DNA from: Diadema setosum
Lineage: Eukaryota > Echinodermata > Echinoidea > Diadematoida > Diadematidae
NCBI GenBank assembly: GCA_033980235.1
Contig: CM067069.1
Span: 19,526,650-19,590,649 of the forward strand
Reading direction: 5' to 3'
Length of the DNA: 64,000 bases
Shown here: piece after piece, positions 1-12,135 of the stretch
Position numbering within the stretch: position 1 is the stretch's first letter
How the letters are laid out: each line of letters opens with the position of its first letter
Translations under genes and position numbers: made by a program
The notes under the pieces: model-generated
Told to the model about the DNA's origin: nothing
Database searches by the model: none
What the model saw: only the letters and a program-made list of their open reading frames with translations

Positions 1-1783
1 GTTTAATACAATTAATCATTATCAAATCCAATCAAATAAAAGCTGCGTGGCATGCACCTCTAAATCTAAAAATGTGGTACTTTTTCTTACGAATTCTGAT
101 CGAACTTTACTGATCATTGAAACTTCGTTGAATTTACATTTGTTTGTGTTCGTGTGTCACCCAAAACCTTGTTCGAAAATGATCTTCCCAGGGAGGTGAA
201 AAGCCTCCTTTATATGTTACACTCTATATTATAAACGGTGTTGGAGCTGCCCCAAAAGGCGCCTCATGAGGCACCCCTTACACCTGTTCAGTGAAAGGTG
301 CGGCACTGTCTCAGCAACCTCTTCAAGCAGGCGTACGTGGCACCACATCGCGACCTTCCAGCCTTCTAATTCTGGTAATGGCACGGCCGGTTTGCATGGT
401 GATTTACACAAAGTACAATGCTGTCATGTATGCTGGCATGAAATGTTGCAGACAACGACTGATGCATGATGAATCCGCCCGTCCGTCAGTCGTCTCCGAT
501 CCGATCAGTGCAGGCTACTACTGTATGTACAACAAGTCTGTTTACCAAAGATGAGTGGCAGTGTCGATGTACCGAGCAGCGGCTCGTTGTAAACCCCCGA
601 GACATTTGACCATGTTTGGTAAGTCTGAGAAGAGGTTTATGTCTTTGCATATCGTCGTGTGTAATCTTGGGAAAAGACGGAATAAGTTACGTTTTCCATT
701 TGTGAGTTGTAACCCGTCAGATGAATTAGTTTCTAAACCATGACAACAACTTCAATTTACTGCAACGGGACTGGAGGCCTCGCTCGCCGGCCGAGCGCGC
801 TGTTCTCTCCCGTCGGTCTAGGCTAGCGCCTGTAGAGACGTTCACAACGCAGCTCTGCCTGCCTGCCCTTGCATGCCAGCAGCAGACTGAGGCGAGGCGT
901 CTGTCACAATAATAGGGCTGTGGATGCGCTTGCTGATTTTCACATCTATGCTTGCGGTCTCTTTCGGCACTCGCCACTGCATGCACTGTATACTCCTTGC
1001 AAATGGCACTTCCCATGAAATTTCAATTTGACATAGGTCTAGTTCTAGACTCTAGAGTCTACTACTCACGGCCTTGCACAGATGGTTGATCATGTTGATG
1101 TCTCGATTTGAGTGAAGCTGAAATGTAACTATTATTTTACCCTTCTTCAATTCTCTAATGTTAATTGTTTGAGAGTAATTTTATTTTATTTTTAATAGTA
1201 TTACGTTAGAATAACCTCTTGCTGTCAGTTGCTGTAAATGTGCTTATGAAATACTGAAAAATACTAATGTTAGTAATAATCAAATGACAGTGTACCAGTA
1301 TTAAAGTAACGTTAGGCCTACGGATGGTATACAGTAGCATTACCATCTGGACAGTTCCGAAACTGCCTACTAGTACTTTTTTTTTTTTTTTCTCATTTGA
1401 TGAACACAACTGGTGCATACTCTGTACTGACTGTACATGGACATGCTGTTAAATGAATACCATCTTTCACAATGCAATTAAAATTGACATTGTAATTTGT
1501 ATGTATGCATTGTACACATAGTTGAGTACCCGGTACGGTACCAGTACCGGTATTCTGTTTTTACTGTACAGGTTCATAAATGTAGTACAATTGTATCTTG
1601 TTTCATTAAACCTATATATCATTTATCTTGGACTGTCTTGATCTAGTTGACTATCTGGAGCATCTATCAGTTCATATTTGTTTTCATTTGCTTCATATCC
1701 ATAGACACCACAAGCTTCTAATACAACTCCAAGTTTTCATCTGCAAGGAAGATTAGTTAAGTGTCTCTGCATGAATTTCAAAC
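1..1783. other. Upstream region of TRIM45, no firm gene
   Basis: No coding region is supported here. A GC-rich, CpG-containing patch at about 760-960 stands out from the AT-rich surroundings and is a plausible promoter or 5' untranslated exon region for TRIM45, but no TATA box or clear donor was identified. A pyrimidine-containing stretch ending in AG at about 1746 could be the acceptor of a 5' UTR intron. An in-frame TGA at 1772-1774 ends the upstream reading frame just before the TRIM45 start. There is a T-run at 1378-1391. Confidence 0.4.
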
Positions 1784-2984
1784 ATGTCAGACTCGATGAC
1801 TGAAGAAGGGCCTTATGCTAAACAGGAGGCAATGGATGCTAAAGTCACATGTGGCGTTTGTAGAGGGCGCTTCAAAGACCCTCGTCTGCTGCCATGCCTA
1901 CACACCTTATGTTTAGAATGCTTGCAGAATCTCGAGACTCATGTAATGTTTTATAAAGACGATGGCAGCAGTGACTCAAGCTCCCTAAGCAGCATGCTGA
2001 GTAACCTTGGCAACAAAGCATCAGCCATCTTGTGCCCGACATGCGGCACAGAAGTGGAGATTCCAAAAGGAGGAGTGCAAGTCTTCCCGATCGATTATAT
2101 GGCTCAGAGGATGTTGGTTCTCGATTCACTGAATCCCAACACCAACAATCTTATCTGTGACTTGTGTATGGACAACTCGAAGGCCATATCTCGCTGTGCG
2201 GAGTGCATGGTGAATGTCTGTGGGTTTTGTGCTCAGGCCCACAAGAGACAACGGAAAACTGCTAGCCATGATGTTGTGAGTCTTCACGAAGCTCAACGTC
2301 AAGGTGCAACAAACTTGCACTGCCCAGTTTCCTGCCCAAAGCACCCACAAGAGGAGCTAAAAATGTACTGTGAGACGTGCGACCAGCCAGTCTGTCGTGA
2401 ATGCTGCCTCATTGGGCATCGTGAGCATCTGGTGGAATACACGGAGGATGTTGCCAAACACCATGCCAGAGTTATCACAAACCTGGTGTCCCGACTGCAG
2501 CCGCACATACAAGCCATCATGGCTGGCCGGGCGGCCTCGGCTCACCTGGAATGCATGATCAAGGAACGGGGAGAGCAGGTCAAGTGTGAGATTGACCACT
2601 ACTACGACACCCTGATCCAATCCATGCAGACGCATCGTCAGACGCTGCTTACGCAGGTCAGTCAAGTGTGCGACAGCCGCGTCAAGTCGCTGCAGTCGCA
2701 ACGCATCCAGCTGCAGCAGATTCTCAACGACATGGAGCACTGCAGTCAGCTGGCTTCAAGAGCTCTCGCTGACAGCAACAATAAGGAGCTGATGTCCATC
2801 AAACCATTCATTTCTCAGAGACTCTGCCAGTTGAACCGCATATCTTACCAGAGCACCCCCAAGGGTGAGGCAACCTTGCAGTTCAAGCCCAGGGTGATGG
2901 CTAAAGTTGTCAATGGGATGGAAGTCCCTGGCATTGTCGACACGAAGATGGCTGATCCAGGGAAGAGCTATGCCAAAGGTGATG
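1784..2984 (+). CDS. TRIM45: TRIM45 coding exon 1 (RING, both B-boxes, coiled coil)
   Basis: This exon encodes residues 1-400 and ends in phase 1 at a consensus donor (GATG then GTGAGTG). The whole RING, B-box and coiled-coil module sits in one exon, a common arrangement in TRIM genes. Confidence 0.95.
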
Positions 2985-5900
2985 GTGAGTGAAGCCATTT
3001 AAAAATGTCACTGTTAATGAGATTGACGTTATGAACACAGATATAGGAGACATGTGACATCGGTATTAGAGTCAGTTTGAGATATATATCCCTTCTACAT
3101 TCTGCAAAAAATAGCTTGTTCCCTCAACTGGCATTAAGTCTATTAATTGATAGTCATACATAGCATGTTGTGTAAGAGTGGCACAAAGTATCTAAATGAA
3201 ACTCTTAACAGTGTAGTTTTGATGAGAAAAGCGGTAATTTTCTTGCACATATTTGTTCCTAAGCCCAGGAAGACATGAGTAAACAATGCAGATTTGAGTG
3301 TTCTGCCTATTGACCTTGTGACTCTGCATGACCGGAAATGTAACACAGGCTGCGGTCAGGCAGCTGTACAAATATATTTAGCTATCACGAGTCAGACCCA
3401 CTTCCTGGAGAGAGCTATTGATATGAGAGTTCTGCCTCACAAGATGTAATTTGTATTTTAAATGTTTCATTATGTTGTATGTTACCCACCCCTATGTCTC
3501 CAGGTATTCGCCGATCCTACTTAGGCCAAGAGACAGGCATCACTGTAGTCCTCCAAGATTCCATGGAGCAGACATACCGGAATGGAGCTGACGAGATCAC
3601 CGCTGAACTGGCTACCAAGGAGGGCAGGACTAGGTCAGACTTATCTCTCTTTTACTTCTAGCTGAAGCTATTGTTTCCTTCCTTTTATTGTTGTTCAGGA
3701 TTGTTCTTCTTAATGAGTCACCTCACCATAAACAAGTGAGTTATTCCCCCCCCCCCCCCCCCTTTGTCATCTCCTGAATTGAATACTTGCCCAAATACCC
3801 CATTCAGGAAAGTAAAAAAGTCTTTTTTAATGCCTTGCCCCTTCATTGCTAGCAATTATTTGTGTTCTCCATTTATAGTTGCATGGAGCTTACCTTTCAG
3901 TTGCTTGCACATACGTACAGTTGTGTTGTACATATCTTTCATTTCTTTTTGCCAGCAGAAGTTGTCATTTTGTTTTGTGTTGTTATTCTTTTGATAATTT
4001 TGGCTACATTAATTGTGAAATTGAGAGGAATGGCTGTACTTGGTTTTCTTTATTTGTAGAATTGTTGCTTTGTTGCTTCTGGCTGATGTTCATGTACAGG
4101 TGAAGGCTAGACCTCATCCTACCAATGCCTACAGTGTACTGTCTAGGAATCTTTTAAAAGGGTCTCTAAAGGTGGTGGTGGTGGGGGGGGGGGGATTTTA
4201 CACACACAAAAAAAAAACATATGATGTGTATGTTTGAAATGTTTACAAGATATTTGATGTGCTTTCGGCTTTCCCATCCTTTTAACAATAATCTCGGGCC
4301 TTGGTTTTCATTCCTTAGTATTTTAATTGCCTGAACACTTAAGGGGATCTTGGAGTTCAGTTCAAGTCAAGATGTCCATTTTGAAAAAAGGCACTGTGAA
4401 TAGATCTATCCTGAATCTAGACCATTTATACATGTAGCTTAAAAGTGTAAAATTTTGTAATTAATTTTGTAATTTGAGACGTGTGAAACAATCTTGTAAG
4501 TGGTTTGATATGCGAATGACAGTCAAAGTGATGGAATATTCTAAGAAGTACAATGTACAATATTCATCTTGAGGAGAAAAATTAGTGATTTCCCACCATA
4601 ACATATAATGGCATACACTGATGTTTGTGTTAAATGAGAGACAATATTTATTGCCAGTGGTGAATTTTGCAAATACAGACTTGTTTCAGACAACTTGCAC
4701 AATTTGCCATAAAAACACTTTGAAATGTACTGTGCACTGTATTAAACCTATATTGTATGATCCTTTCTTATCAAGTATTATCCAAAGTACTGTAAATATC
4801 ATACATGATGGGATCATACAATCAGTGCCAGAATGCAAGCACAATGTACTAGTTGTACAGCTATTCCTAACAGCTTGATGTGAGTTTTGTCTATAGATGT
4901 GTTTGGCATGTCTTTGTGTTGTGTGTATTGCTGTGTTATTCTCAGAGATTTTACTTCAAGTGTTGACAAAGTACAGTATTATCCTGCCATTTTCTCTCCC
5001 TATGAGTGTATTGAAATACAGTGAAACCCCGTTATAACGAGTTCGGTTATAACGAGGAACCGCTTATAACGAGGTGATCGCGTCGGTCCCGTTTTCCTTT
5101 GCGTGTAAACCTATGGCAGAACGAATCGGTTATAACGAGCTCGGTTATAACGAGATTCCGGTTATAACGAGGACAATTTCGGTAAATCATGATAAAGAAA
5201 AACATAAGCATTTTGATCGGATATAACGAGGTTCCATTTCTTGACTAAATTGCCGCTTTCAAACACGCGACAAAATTCATGAAACATTGAAAACCGAATT
5301 CACGCTATCAACGTCTTTTCCCGTTTTGCAGAAAACCGTTCCTTCCATGTTTTCTTCTTAATCACGCGATAAGACACAGGAATACCTTCCGATGTTCCTA
5401 CTAAATTATTAAACATAATCATTCGATTTTCTTTTTCGCGAGAAACGAGTGCGTGATATGAGGTCAGACCACAGCGCAACGAGAAAACAAAAAATAGATA
5501 ACGCATTCAAAAACTTTTCATGTAGCGACAATTGTGACCAAAAATGGACAACTGGAATGCGTGTGCAACTCATCATTATATCCTTTCCAATTTTAGTTCC
5601 GACTTCCAGTTCTTTTGCTGGTTTTGAGCAAATAATTATGAGTTTGGATGATTAATGCCGAAATAATAAAATCATCGCCCCGATCCCGCCGGGTGACAGT
5701 AGCGTTAAAATAGTTGAGTAACGCATGTTAACCTTTACTTAATCGGTGTTCAGAAAAAGAAACAAACGCATTTATTGGTTTGAATAGATCTGGATTTGTT
5801 CATTATCATTTAACAAATGATAATTTAAATATGAGTGTGTGATCAAAGCAGAAATAATTAGTGAAATCATCGCGATCCCGCCGGGTGACAATAGAGTACA

Positions 5901-8900
5901 AATAGTTGAATAACGCATGTTAAGCTACTTAATCGGTGTTCAGAAAAAGAAACAAACGCATGTATTAGTTTGAATAGATCTGGATTTGTTCATTATCATT
6001 TAACGAATGATAATTTAAAAATGAGTGTCTATGATTAAAGCCGAAATAATTAATGAAATCATCGCGATCTCGCCGGGTGACAGTAGCGTAAAAATAGTTG
6101 AATAACGCATGTTAACCTACTTAATCGGTGCTCGGAAAAAGAAACAAACGCATTCAACAGTTCAAGAACGGATATACAAAACGCGAAGAGATTTTCGGAA
6201 GAAAATAAAGAACGCATTTTTAATCCCTTCGAGCGTAACGATCATACATTGTATAAAATTACAGCCAAATGATTCATGAAATTATCGAATTCCCGCTGGG
6301 CACCAACAGCGTAAAATACCTCGCAAGTTAGCGGTAAACAACGCACGTATGTTACTTTGAAATCATCGCGATCTCACCAGGTGACGGTAGCGTAAAAAAA
6401 AGTTGAATGACGAATGTTAACCTAAATCAGAAAAAGAAACAAACGCATTTATTAGTTTGAATAGATCTGGGTTTGTTCATTATCACAATTTTAACCCGTT
6501 CCATACGGGAACCTGGTGGCCTGTGTATTAAGTCTATGGGGATTTCAGAATTCAGTATGGAACGGGTTAACACTGCATTTCACAATGGTGATTTTTTTTT
6601 TCTTTCTTTCGGAATGGTCTACCAGGTACAGAATTGCGTAAAAAGGATGACAACCTCCCACATTCAATCCTGTCGCATATTTTTCAAGAACGGTCGTACA
6701 AAATGCGAAGAGATTTTCGGAAGAAAATAAAGAACGCATTTTTATCCATTTGGGCGCAACGATCATACATTGTACAAGATTACAGCCGAAATGATTCATG
6801 AAAACATCGCATTCCCGCTGGGCACCAACAGCGTAAAAATACCTAGCAAATTACGGTAAACAAGGCCTGTATGTTACTCTATATATTTGCGCTGGTGTTT
6901 ATTAGGAAAAGCTTAACAAACAAGAATTATAATAAAGAATTAACTTATCATTTCAGCCCCTGTTTCTTCGTCTAATTCACAAATAATTTCCCTTTATTCT
7001 CTCAATAATAACGCTCAATAATTGTGTAATAACCACGCAAAGGATATGTTCTTAAGTTTCATTGATGGGTATATGACGTCATGCTTATGTTTTTCTTTGT
7101 TTTTGATGCGTACGGTTATAACGAGGTACCGGTTATAACGAGGTAATATCGCCGGTCCCACGGACCTCGTTATAACAGGGTTTCACTGTAGCAACATTTT
7201 ATACCATTACACAACTACGACAAGACAAGACAATGTATTGCGCACATTAGGCATGCTTAGATTATTTTGATGATACATGTATATAATCAGTGATGTTGAA
7301 ATAAGTTAGTTTTTCATGTTCTTGTTATAAAATTGTAATACTAAGAAGATTATTGTTAGCCTTTGCAGATCTCCACACCTAATGGTGTTAACAGTTTAGG
7401 ACACATTTTACATTGTAAATGCACTTTATGCTACATGCTGCTATTACACTAAAAATATTACATCTTTGGCAAGGGAATTGTGTAAAATTAGAAGCAAGTT
7501 AGTAGACATCTGGCAGTCAACATTCTTTTGAATAGGTGATGGTTAAAAAAAAACCCACCCAAATTGAATTTTTTCCCCTTTTTGTGAGAAAGACTTCATA
7601 TCAGTCCTCTCTTTCCAGTCCATATCAGATATAGGTCAAGAAATTGACACAAATGTCTTTGACAGCTTTTATTTTGTTGCTATCCTTTTTTTTGTGTTGC
7701 TGTTCTGAGTTGTTTTCAGCACATTTTGCACCATTTTTCTTTGCTGTTTTGCATGTGTTTTGATTGATTTTGTTGCTCCTCCCAGGCCCTTCAACTGTAA
7801 GGTGTTTGACAACAGGGATGGGACGTACCAGGTGACCTACACACCCAAACATCTCGGTGCACACTTTTTGCACATCTTCGCCAACGGGAGTCACATTAGG
7901 GCATGTGTTTTGATTTGTCCTCTCTTTTCTCTCTGTACTCTACCTCCAAAATGGAAAGATGTTTTGAAGAGTGCCATTGAAACAAAAGCAGCTCATCAAT
8001 GATGTTGGATAATTAATCAAGAATGTGAACGTCATTTCAAAATGAAATCACATGACATCGCTTCCTATGTATCCACCTAACACTTTAAGTAGCTATATTT
8101 AGGACAAGGGGATGTGGCATCTCTTCAATATCACCTATACAAAACTGTTTTGCAAAGAAAGACCAACTTGACATTTTCTTTGAATTCCTATGAAGGTATT
8201 GTTTTAAATCCTTAAATGTGATAGAAGTTTTACTCTTGATAAATCGTATTTATAGTCATAACATTTTCTTTTTGGGGATACTTTTCCATTTCACTGTTCA
8301 GTTTCTTTTCATCTTTATATACCGGTACAGAGTGTCATTTTTCTTCATCATCATCAATTGCTGGCTGAAGAAATATGACATGTGAAATCAAAGCTTTTAG
8401 TAAGCAGGCCTTGATAAAAAGTACAATGTGTTCTAAAAAACAGTGAAAATGATAACGCCCAGCTACATTTGTTTAACATTTGAGGAATACTACTCAGCAG
8501 ACCTTTCGGCTGATTCGCCAAATTTTTAATGACATGGAACTCATTGGATGCTACGTGATTTAATTCACTGGTTTTCAAATGGTCTTCTCTATCATTTGTC
8601 TTGGGATGCTACAAAACAATGGTATGATGCTTTTATTCTCTGGGTTATTTCCAAAACATCTTTCTTCACAAATGGATTTTTTGTTGAATTGTTAACAGAA
8701 TTGGAGTGTGTGGCCATTTTTTTTTCTTGTTGACCAGTATGAACCTCTTATTACCAAAGTGCACAGACTAAACTGTGAAATGTTTTGCCATTTCCTCAAG
8801 TCTTTTACAACTTGATAAAATACTACTTGTTTTTGATGGAATATTGAGATTGTTTGCCATCAATATAAACCTCTTAACAAACATCTGACATAGTGCATGT

Positions 8901-10978
8901 TGCAATGTACCAGTGTGAGTTTACCCTGTATCTTTCAGTGAATTCCTTTTCTGCAAGTGAAAAATATGCAGTGTAGTTTGTACTTTATTGTAATACAGTG
9001 CACTCCCGTTACAACGAACACGGTTATAACGAAATTTCGTTATAACGAAGTAAATCTTCTGGCCCCAAAATTATCACCATTAAAGTCTGTGGTACAAAAT
9101 TCGCTTATAACGAACACGGTTATAGCGAAATTTCCGTTATAACGAAGTCTTTTACGAGCGCCACAGACAAAGAAAAACAAAAGAAATGTGCTCTGTTATA
9201 ACGAAATGCGAATTGCTTTCGAAAATACGTAGCGGAACAAGCATTTATAGCGTCTCTGCATGGGTGAACGCTTCACACGACTGTGTGTTCGCTCCTTGTG
9301 TCACGCACAGTTTCTGAGGTGAACTTGCGTTTATTATTGTAATACAGTTGTCCCATCACATTTCACATAGCTTTCCAGTGTATGATGAGTATTCAACAAA
9401 CAGAATATGATATATGTACGTGGTTCATTAATTATTCCTTGTTTTCGTTATATATTGTATTTGTTCGGTTATAACGAAATTTCGTTATAACAAAAGAAAA
9501 CTGCCGGTCCCGAGCATTTCGTTATAACGGGAGTGCACTGTACTACAGTTTAGACACCTCCCAAAGTAGAGTGTATATGTGATACAAATCCAAAAGTGAG
9601 TGTAGAATCCTGGAAATCACCAGTGTGTGAACACCCTATCAGTCTTTACCCTTTTATTTCACCTACAGTTGAAAGAAAACCATAACAAAAATAAGATTTT
9701 AAAGGTCTCCAGTAGTTGATATATACCTGTCATTATTATCTTTTTTTTTTCTTTTTTTTTACACATAGATTTGTTTGAATGAGAAAAAATGATGCTAGTC
9801 ATGTCAGTTCTTCATTGGATTTCATTGTTACCTTTGTAGTCAACTTATATTTAGAATAGTTAGTTATGTATGTGATCCCCACCCTCTTTTCCCTGTCATG
9901 AGAAATTACATTTTATATTTGTCCCTCTCTGTCTTTAATGGTAGTTTATTGAAGTTTCTTGAAGTGAGACTGACTTGTTTACAAATGCCTGAAGTTTAAT
10001 GATGCAAAGCGTGTTGACAGTCTTTTCTTTTCTTTCAGATCACAATAGTAACTGTTGACTAACTTTAATACAAAAAGTGATGGTGGATTGCACGTTTTTG
10101 TCCTCCAACTGACTGCCACTGCCTTTTCTCTTTTTAATAAGAACAAATTGAACAGATGTTTTGTGTACATTATTCTTTGCATGAAGAGATATGCACATGA
10201 CCCAGCTTGTGGGAATATATGACATGTACTATTTTCAGACGTGACAGTCCTCCAGATATACAAACATGTTTATGAATTTGTCTCTTCCAGAGAAGTCAGT
10301 ATCTTATTGTAAAATGGTAGAGAGAGTATGTTCCATTTATTTTATATTCTACTTTCTATTCTATCTTTATCATCCCTATTTATTACTTGACAGTGTGGTA
10401 CTGATTATGTTTGCAAATGTGGCTAAAGTCAGAGTGTGCTGTTTTGATGGTTACCACAGGGAAGCCCCTTCGGCATTATGGTGAAGGCGGGACGGCAGGA
10501 CCACACTGGAGTCTGGCACTGCTGTTCATTCTGCTCAAGCGAGGGCAGCAAAGAGGCAACTTGTGCCTGTGGTGGTATAATGCCGGGTATGTACGATGAC
10601 ATTGTGTTTGGAAGACAGAATTCTTTAAAACCCAGCCATTCCACTGTTTAAATTTTGTGTCTGAAGCTTTTAGTTTGTTTAATAGATGGACTGATGTTGC
10701 AACTGTGATTATTCAGGTGTTTACAACCCTTGGAAAGGTCATATCATTGATGTTAGCCTCAAAAAGTCCTTGAATTTTCATATTGATTGTGGAAAGACCT
10801 TGTAATGTGTTCATATTTTTGCATTCCTGTAAAACAAACTGCACTGTGCTTTACAGGGCACTGCAATTCTTCAGTTTTTTGTTATTTGTTTTTTAATGGA
10901 GACCAAATTTGTGTTTTGAAAAAATGTGTAGTTGTATCTCTCTATCTTAAACCCCTCCTTTTTCTCTTGAGAGTTTGG

Positions 10979-11013
<35 letters not shown>

Positions 11014-12135
11014 AAATAAAATAAAATAAAATGAAACTCTAAAGAATATAATACTTAATCCTAGGACTGTCCTTGATAAATCAGTGAATGTCAACTCTCC
11101 ACAAATGTACAGCTGTCAAGATACAGTATGATTCGTGCCAATGTTCTATCAGGATGCTCTGTGGCTATGTATTGAAAAAAAAAAACCTTACTAAAGTTGT
11201 TTGGGATTAGACAAAAGGAGCCCCAGTGTCTGAGTAACAAGAAAGTCATATCATAGCTCTAAATTTAATCTGCATGGGTCCATTTTATAGAGTACTTCTT
11301 GTACCAATAGCTGATACCATCAACTGTGAAGTCCTGTACTTGCAATAATGTCTCATTTTAACTTCAAAATGGAAAGAAAATCTATCGTGGTACATAAGGC
11401 AAAGCTTATATGCCTCATGTCAAAGGGAGTATTATAAAGATGCCTGCATGATAACCAATTCACTCAACATAAATTCAATTATTCAAATTCATCAGTTGCA
11501 ATAAATTCAATGTTCAGAGTACATTGCAAATAATAGCTAAATATCAAGGTTGTGGAAAGAATACCTCTCTGCAGTCATAACATATTTGATCGTTTGTCTT
11601 TTAAAGTCAAGTAATTCAAAAATTCTCTCGATAAGTATTGTACACTAGTGTGCAAACCTGGCTCTCAAGAAGGTGAAAGTCTAGTAATCATTGCTTCCTG
11701 TGCTGAAATCAGAGGAATTGAATAGCTGCTGCTGTTGTTTGCTGAAACTTTGCTCTTGTTACACTGTTTAAAAAGTTGTGTTTTGTTGACATTACCAGGA
11801 GTGATATCCATGTATCTGTGACAACAATTCACATGGACTAGTCATAATTCTTTGTCACATTTGCAGGGGGCTTCAAGGGATGCGGCCACAGCCATGCTGG
11901 TCATCCAGGACGGTGGCATTGGTCGTGCTGTGCTGCGACCGATAAGGATGGTGACTGCGAGGCCGCTCACACCATCTCCACCAATCTGCTCAACACCGTA
12001 CGCAGCCGACTGCAGAGCACCAGCTCTGGATCCAGCGACAAGTCCTCGCGGTCTGGGGACGGGCCTCTGAAGTTTGTGGACAGACCTACAGTCAACCGCA
12101 AGCCCGCCAGCAAGGTGAAGACCATATCCCTCTAG
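1784..12135 (+). CDS. TRIM45: TRIM45, RING/B-box/filamin-repeat E3 ubiquitin ligase, complete, 5 coding exons
   Basis: Coding exons are 1784-2984, 3504-3633, 7786-7900, 10460-10586 and 11867-12135. Together they give 1842 nt, or 613 residues plus stop, close to vertebrate TRIM45 (about 580). The RING runs from Cys23 to Cys87 with C-x2-C (23, 26), C-x-H-x2-C-x2-C (38, 40, 43, 46) and C-x2-C (84, 87), and has an unusually long acidic/Ser-rich loop at 47-83. B-box 1 is at about 125-162 and B-box 2 at about 184-215. A helical coiled-coil region covers about 220-345, and an Ig-like filamin repeat about 360-492 ends in the typical GSPF turn (483-486). The Cys/His-rich tail spans 501-546. Known from the family: TRIM45 is an E3 ligase acting in the cytoplasm and nucleus, reported to restrain MAPK and NF-kB signalling. 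The start is the first ATG after an in-frame TGA at 1772. Exon phases match at every junction. Intron 3 appears to be a GC-AG intron. Confidence 0.93.
3504..3633 (+). CDS. TRIM45: TRIM45 coding exon 2 (first part of filamin repeat)
   Basis: The acceptor is CTCCAG followed by GTATTC and the donor is ACTAG followed by GTCAGA. The exon enters in phase 1 and leaves in phase 2. It encodes residues 401-443, the first strands of the filamin-type Ig domain (GQETGITVVLQDS). Confidence 0.9.
5019..7188. mobile_element. Pogo/Tigger-like non-autonomous DNA transposon, 2.2 kb
   Basis: The terminal inverted repeats begin CAGTGAAACCCCGTTATAAC; the right end has one mismatch. TA sits immediately outside both ends (5017-5018 and 7189-7190), as for Tc1/mariner-superfamily insertions. 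Subterminal copies of GGTTATAACGAGG recur. The interior holds imperfect tandem units of about 190 bp between 5690 and 6440 and no transposase. It is the same family as 45103-47139, in opposite orientation. A TTAA element is nested at 6495-6566. Confidence 0.85.
6495..6566. mobile_element. 72-bp TTAA-flanked MITE nested in the pogo-like element
   Basis: Perfect 12-bp terminal inverted repeats (CCCGTTCCATAC and GTATGGAACGGG) are flanked on both sides by TTAA (6491-6494 and 6567-6570). The matching place in the second copy of the host element (about 45670-45695 and 46135-46155, opposite strand) shows an uninterrupted AATTTTAACAACGC-type empty site. TTAA duplication is typical of piggyBac-superfamily insertion. 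Confidence 0.8.
7786..7900 (+). CDS. TRIM45: TRIM45 coding exon 3 (filamin repeat, second part)
   Basis: A strong acceptor (TGCTCCTCCCAG) precedes the exon. It encodes residues 444-482 and includes the filamin signature D-x-R-D-G-T-Y-x-V-x-Y-x-P. To keep frame with the next exon, which begins GSPF, it must end after the HIR codons at 7900. That leaves GC rather than GT as the donor. Confidence 0.88.
7901..10459 (+). other. TRIM45 intron 3, GC-AG type, carrying a TA-flanked MITE
   Basis: The intron begins GCATGT and ends CCACAG. It contains the 545-bp element at 8996-9540. Otherwise it is AT-rich, with T-runs near 8719 and 9740, and no coding signal was seen. Confidence 0.7.
8996..9540. mobile_element. 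Pogo-like MITE, 545 bp
   Basis: The ends are CAGTGCACTCCCGTTA and its inverse, with TA at 8994-8995 and 9541-9542. Repeated GGTTATAACGAAATTTCG lies near both ends. The termini are related to, but distinct from, those of the 5019-7188 family. No coding capacity. Confidence 0.85.
10460..10586 (+). CDS. TRIM45: TRIM45 coding exon 4 (end of filamin repeat, start of Cys-rich tail)
   Basis: This exon encodes residues 483-524. It begins with GSPF and carries the C-C-x2-C and C-x-C-G-G motifs of the tail. The donor is CCGG followed by GTATGT, phase 1. Confidence 0.92.
10982..11031 (+). repeat. Poly(A)/(AAAAT)n simple repeat
   Basis: An A-run of about 29 bases is followed by AAAAT repeats, within TRIM45 intron 4. 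Confidence 0.9.
11867..12135 (+). CDS. TRIM45: TRIM45 coding exon 5 (Cys/His tail and C-terminus)
   Basis: The acceptor is CATTTGCAG. The exon encodes residues 525-613: the G-C-G-H-x-H-x-G-H motif, W-H-W-S-C-C, then a Ser-rich, basic, probably disordered end. The stop is TAG at 12133-12135. Confidence 0.92.

Larger units (their letters stand above)
3634..7785 (+). other. TRIM45 intron 2, carrying a pogo-like element
   Basis: This is a 4.15-kb intron. It holds a C-run at 3748-3763, a G-run at about 4183-4194, an A-run near 4209, and the 2170-bp pogo-like element at 5019-7188. The rest is AT-rich with no coding signal. Confidence 0.8.

Noticed and set aside
5690..6440. Possible transposase in the pogo-like element
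   Set aside because: Interior frames are short and lie in tandem AT-rich units; no DDE or helix-turn-helix pattern.
7760..8002. 80-codon + strand frame overlapping TRIM45 exon 3
   Set aside because: Only the middle part (7786-7900) is coding; the rest reads through the intron boundaries.
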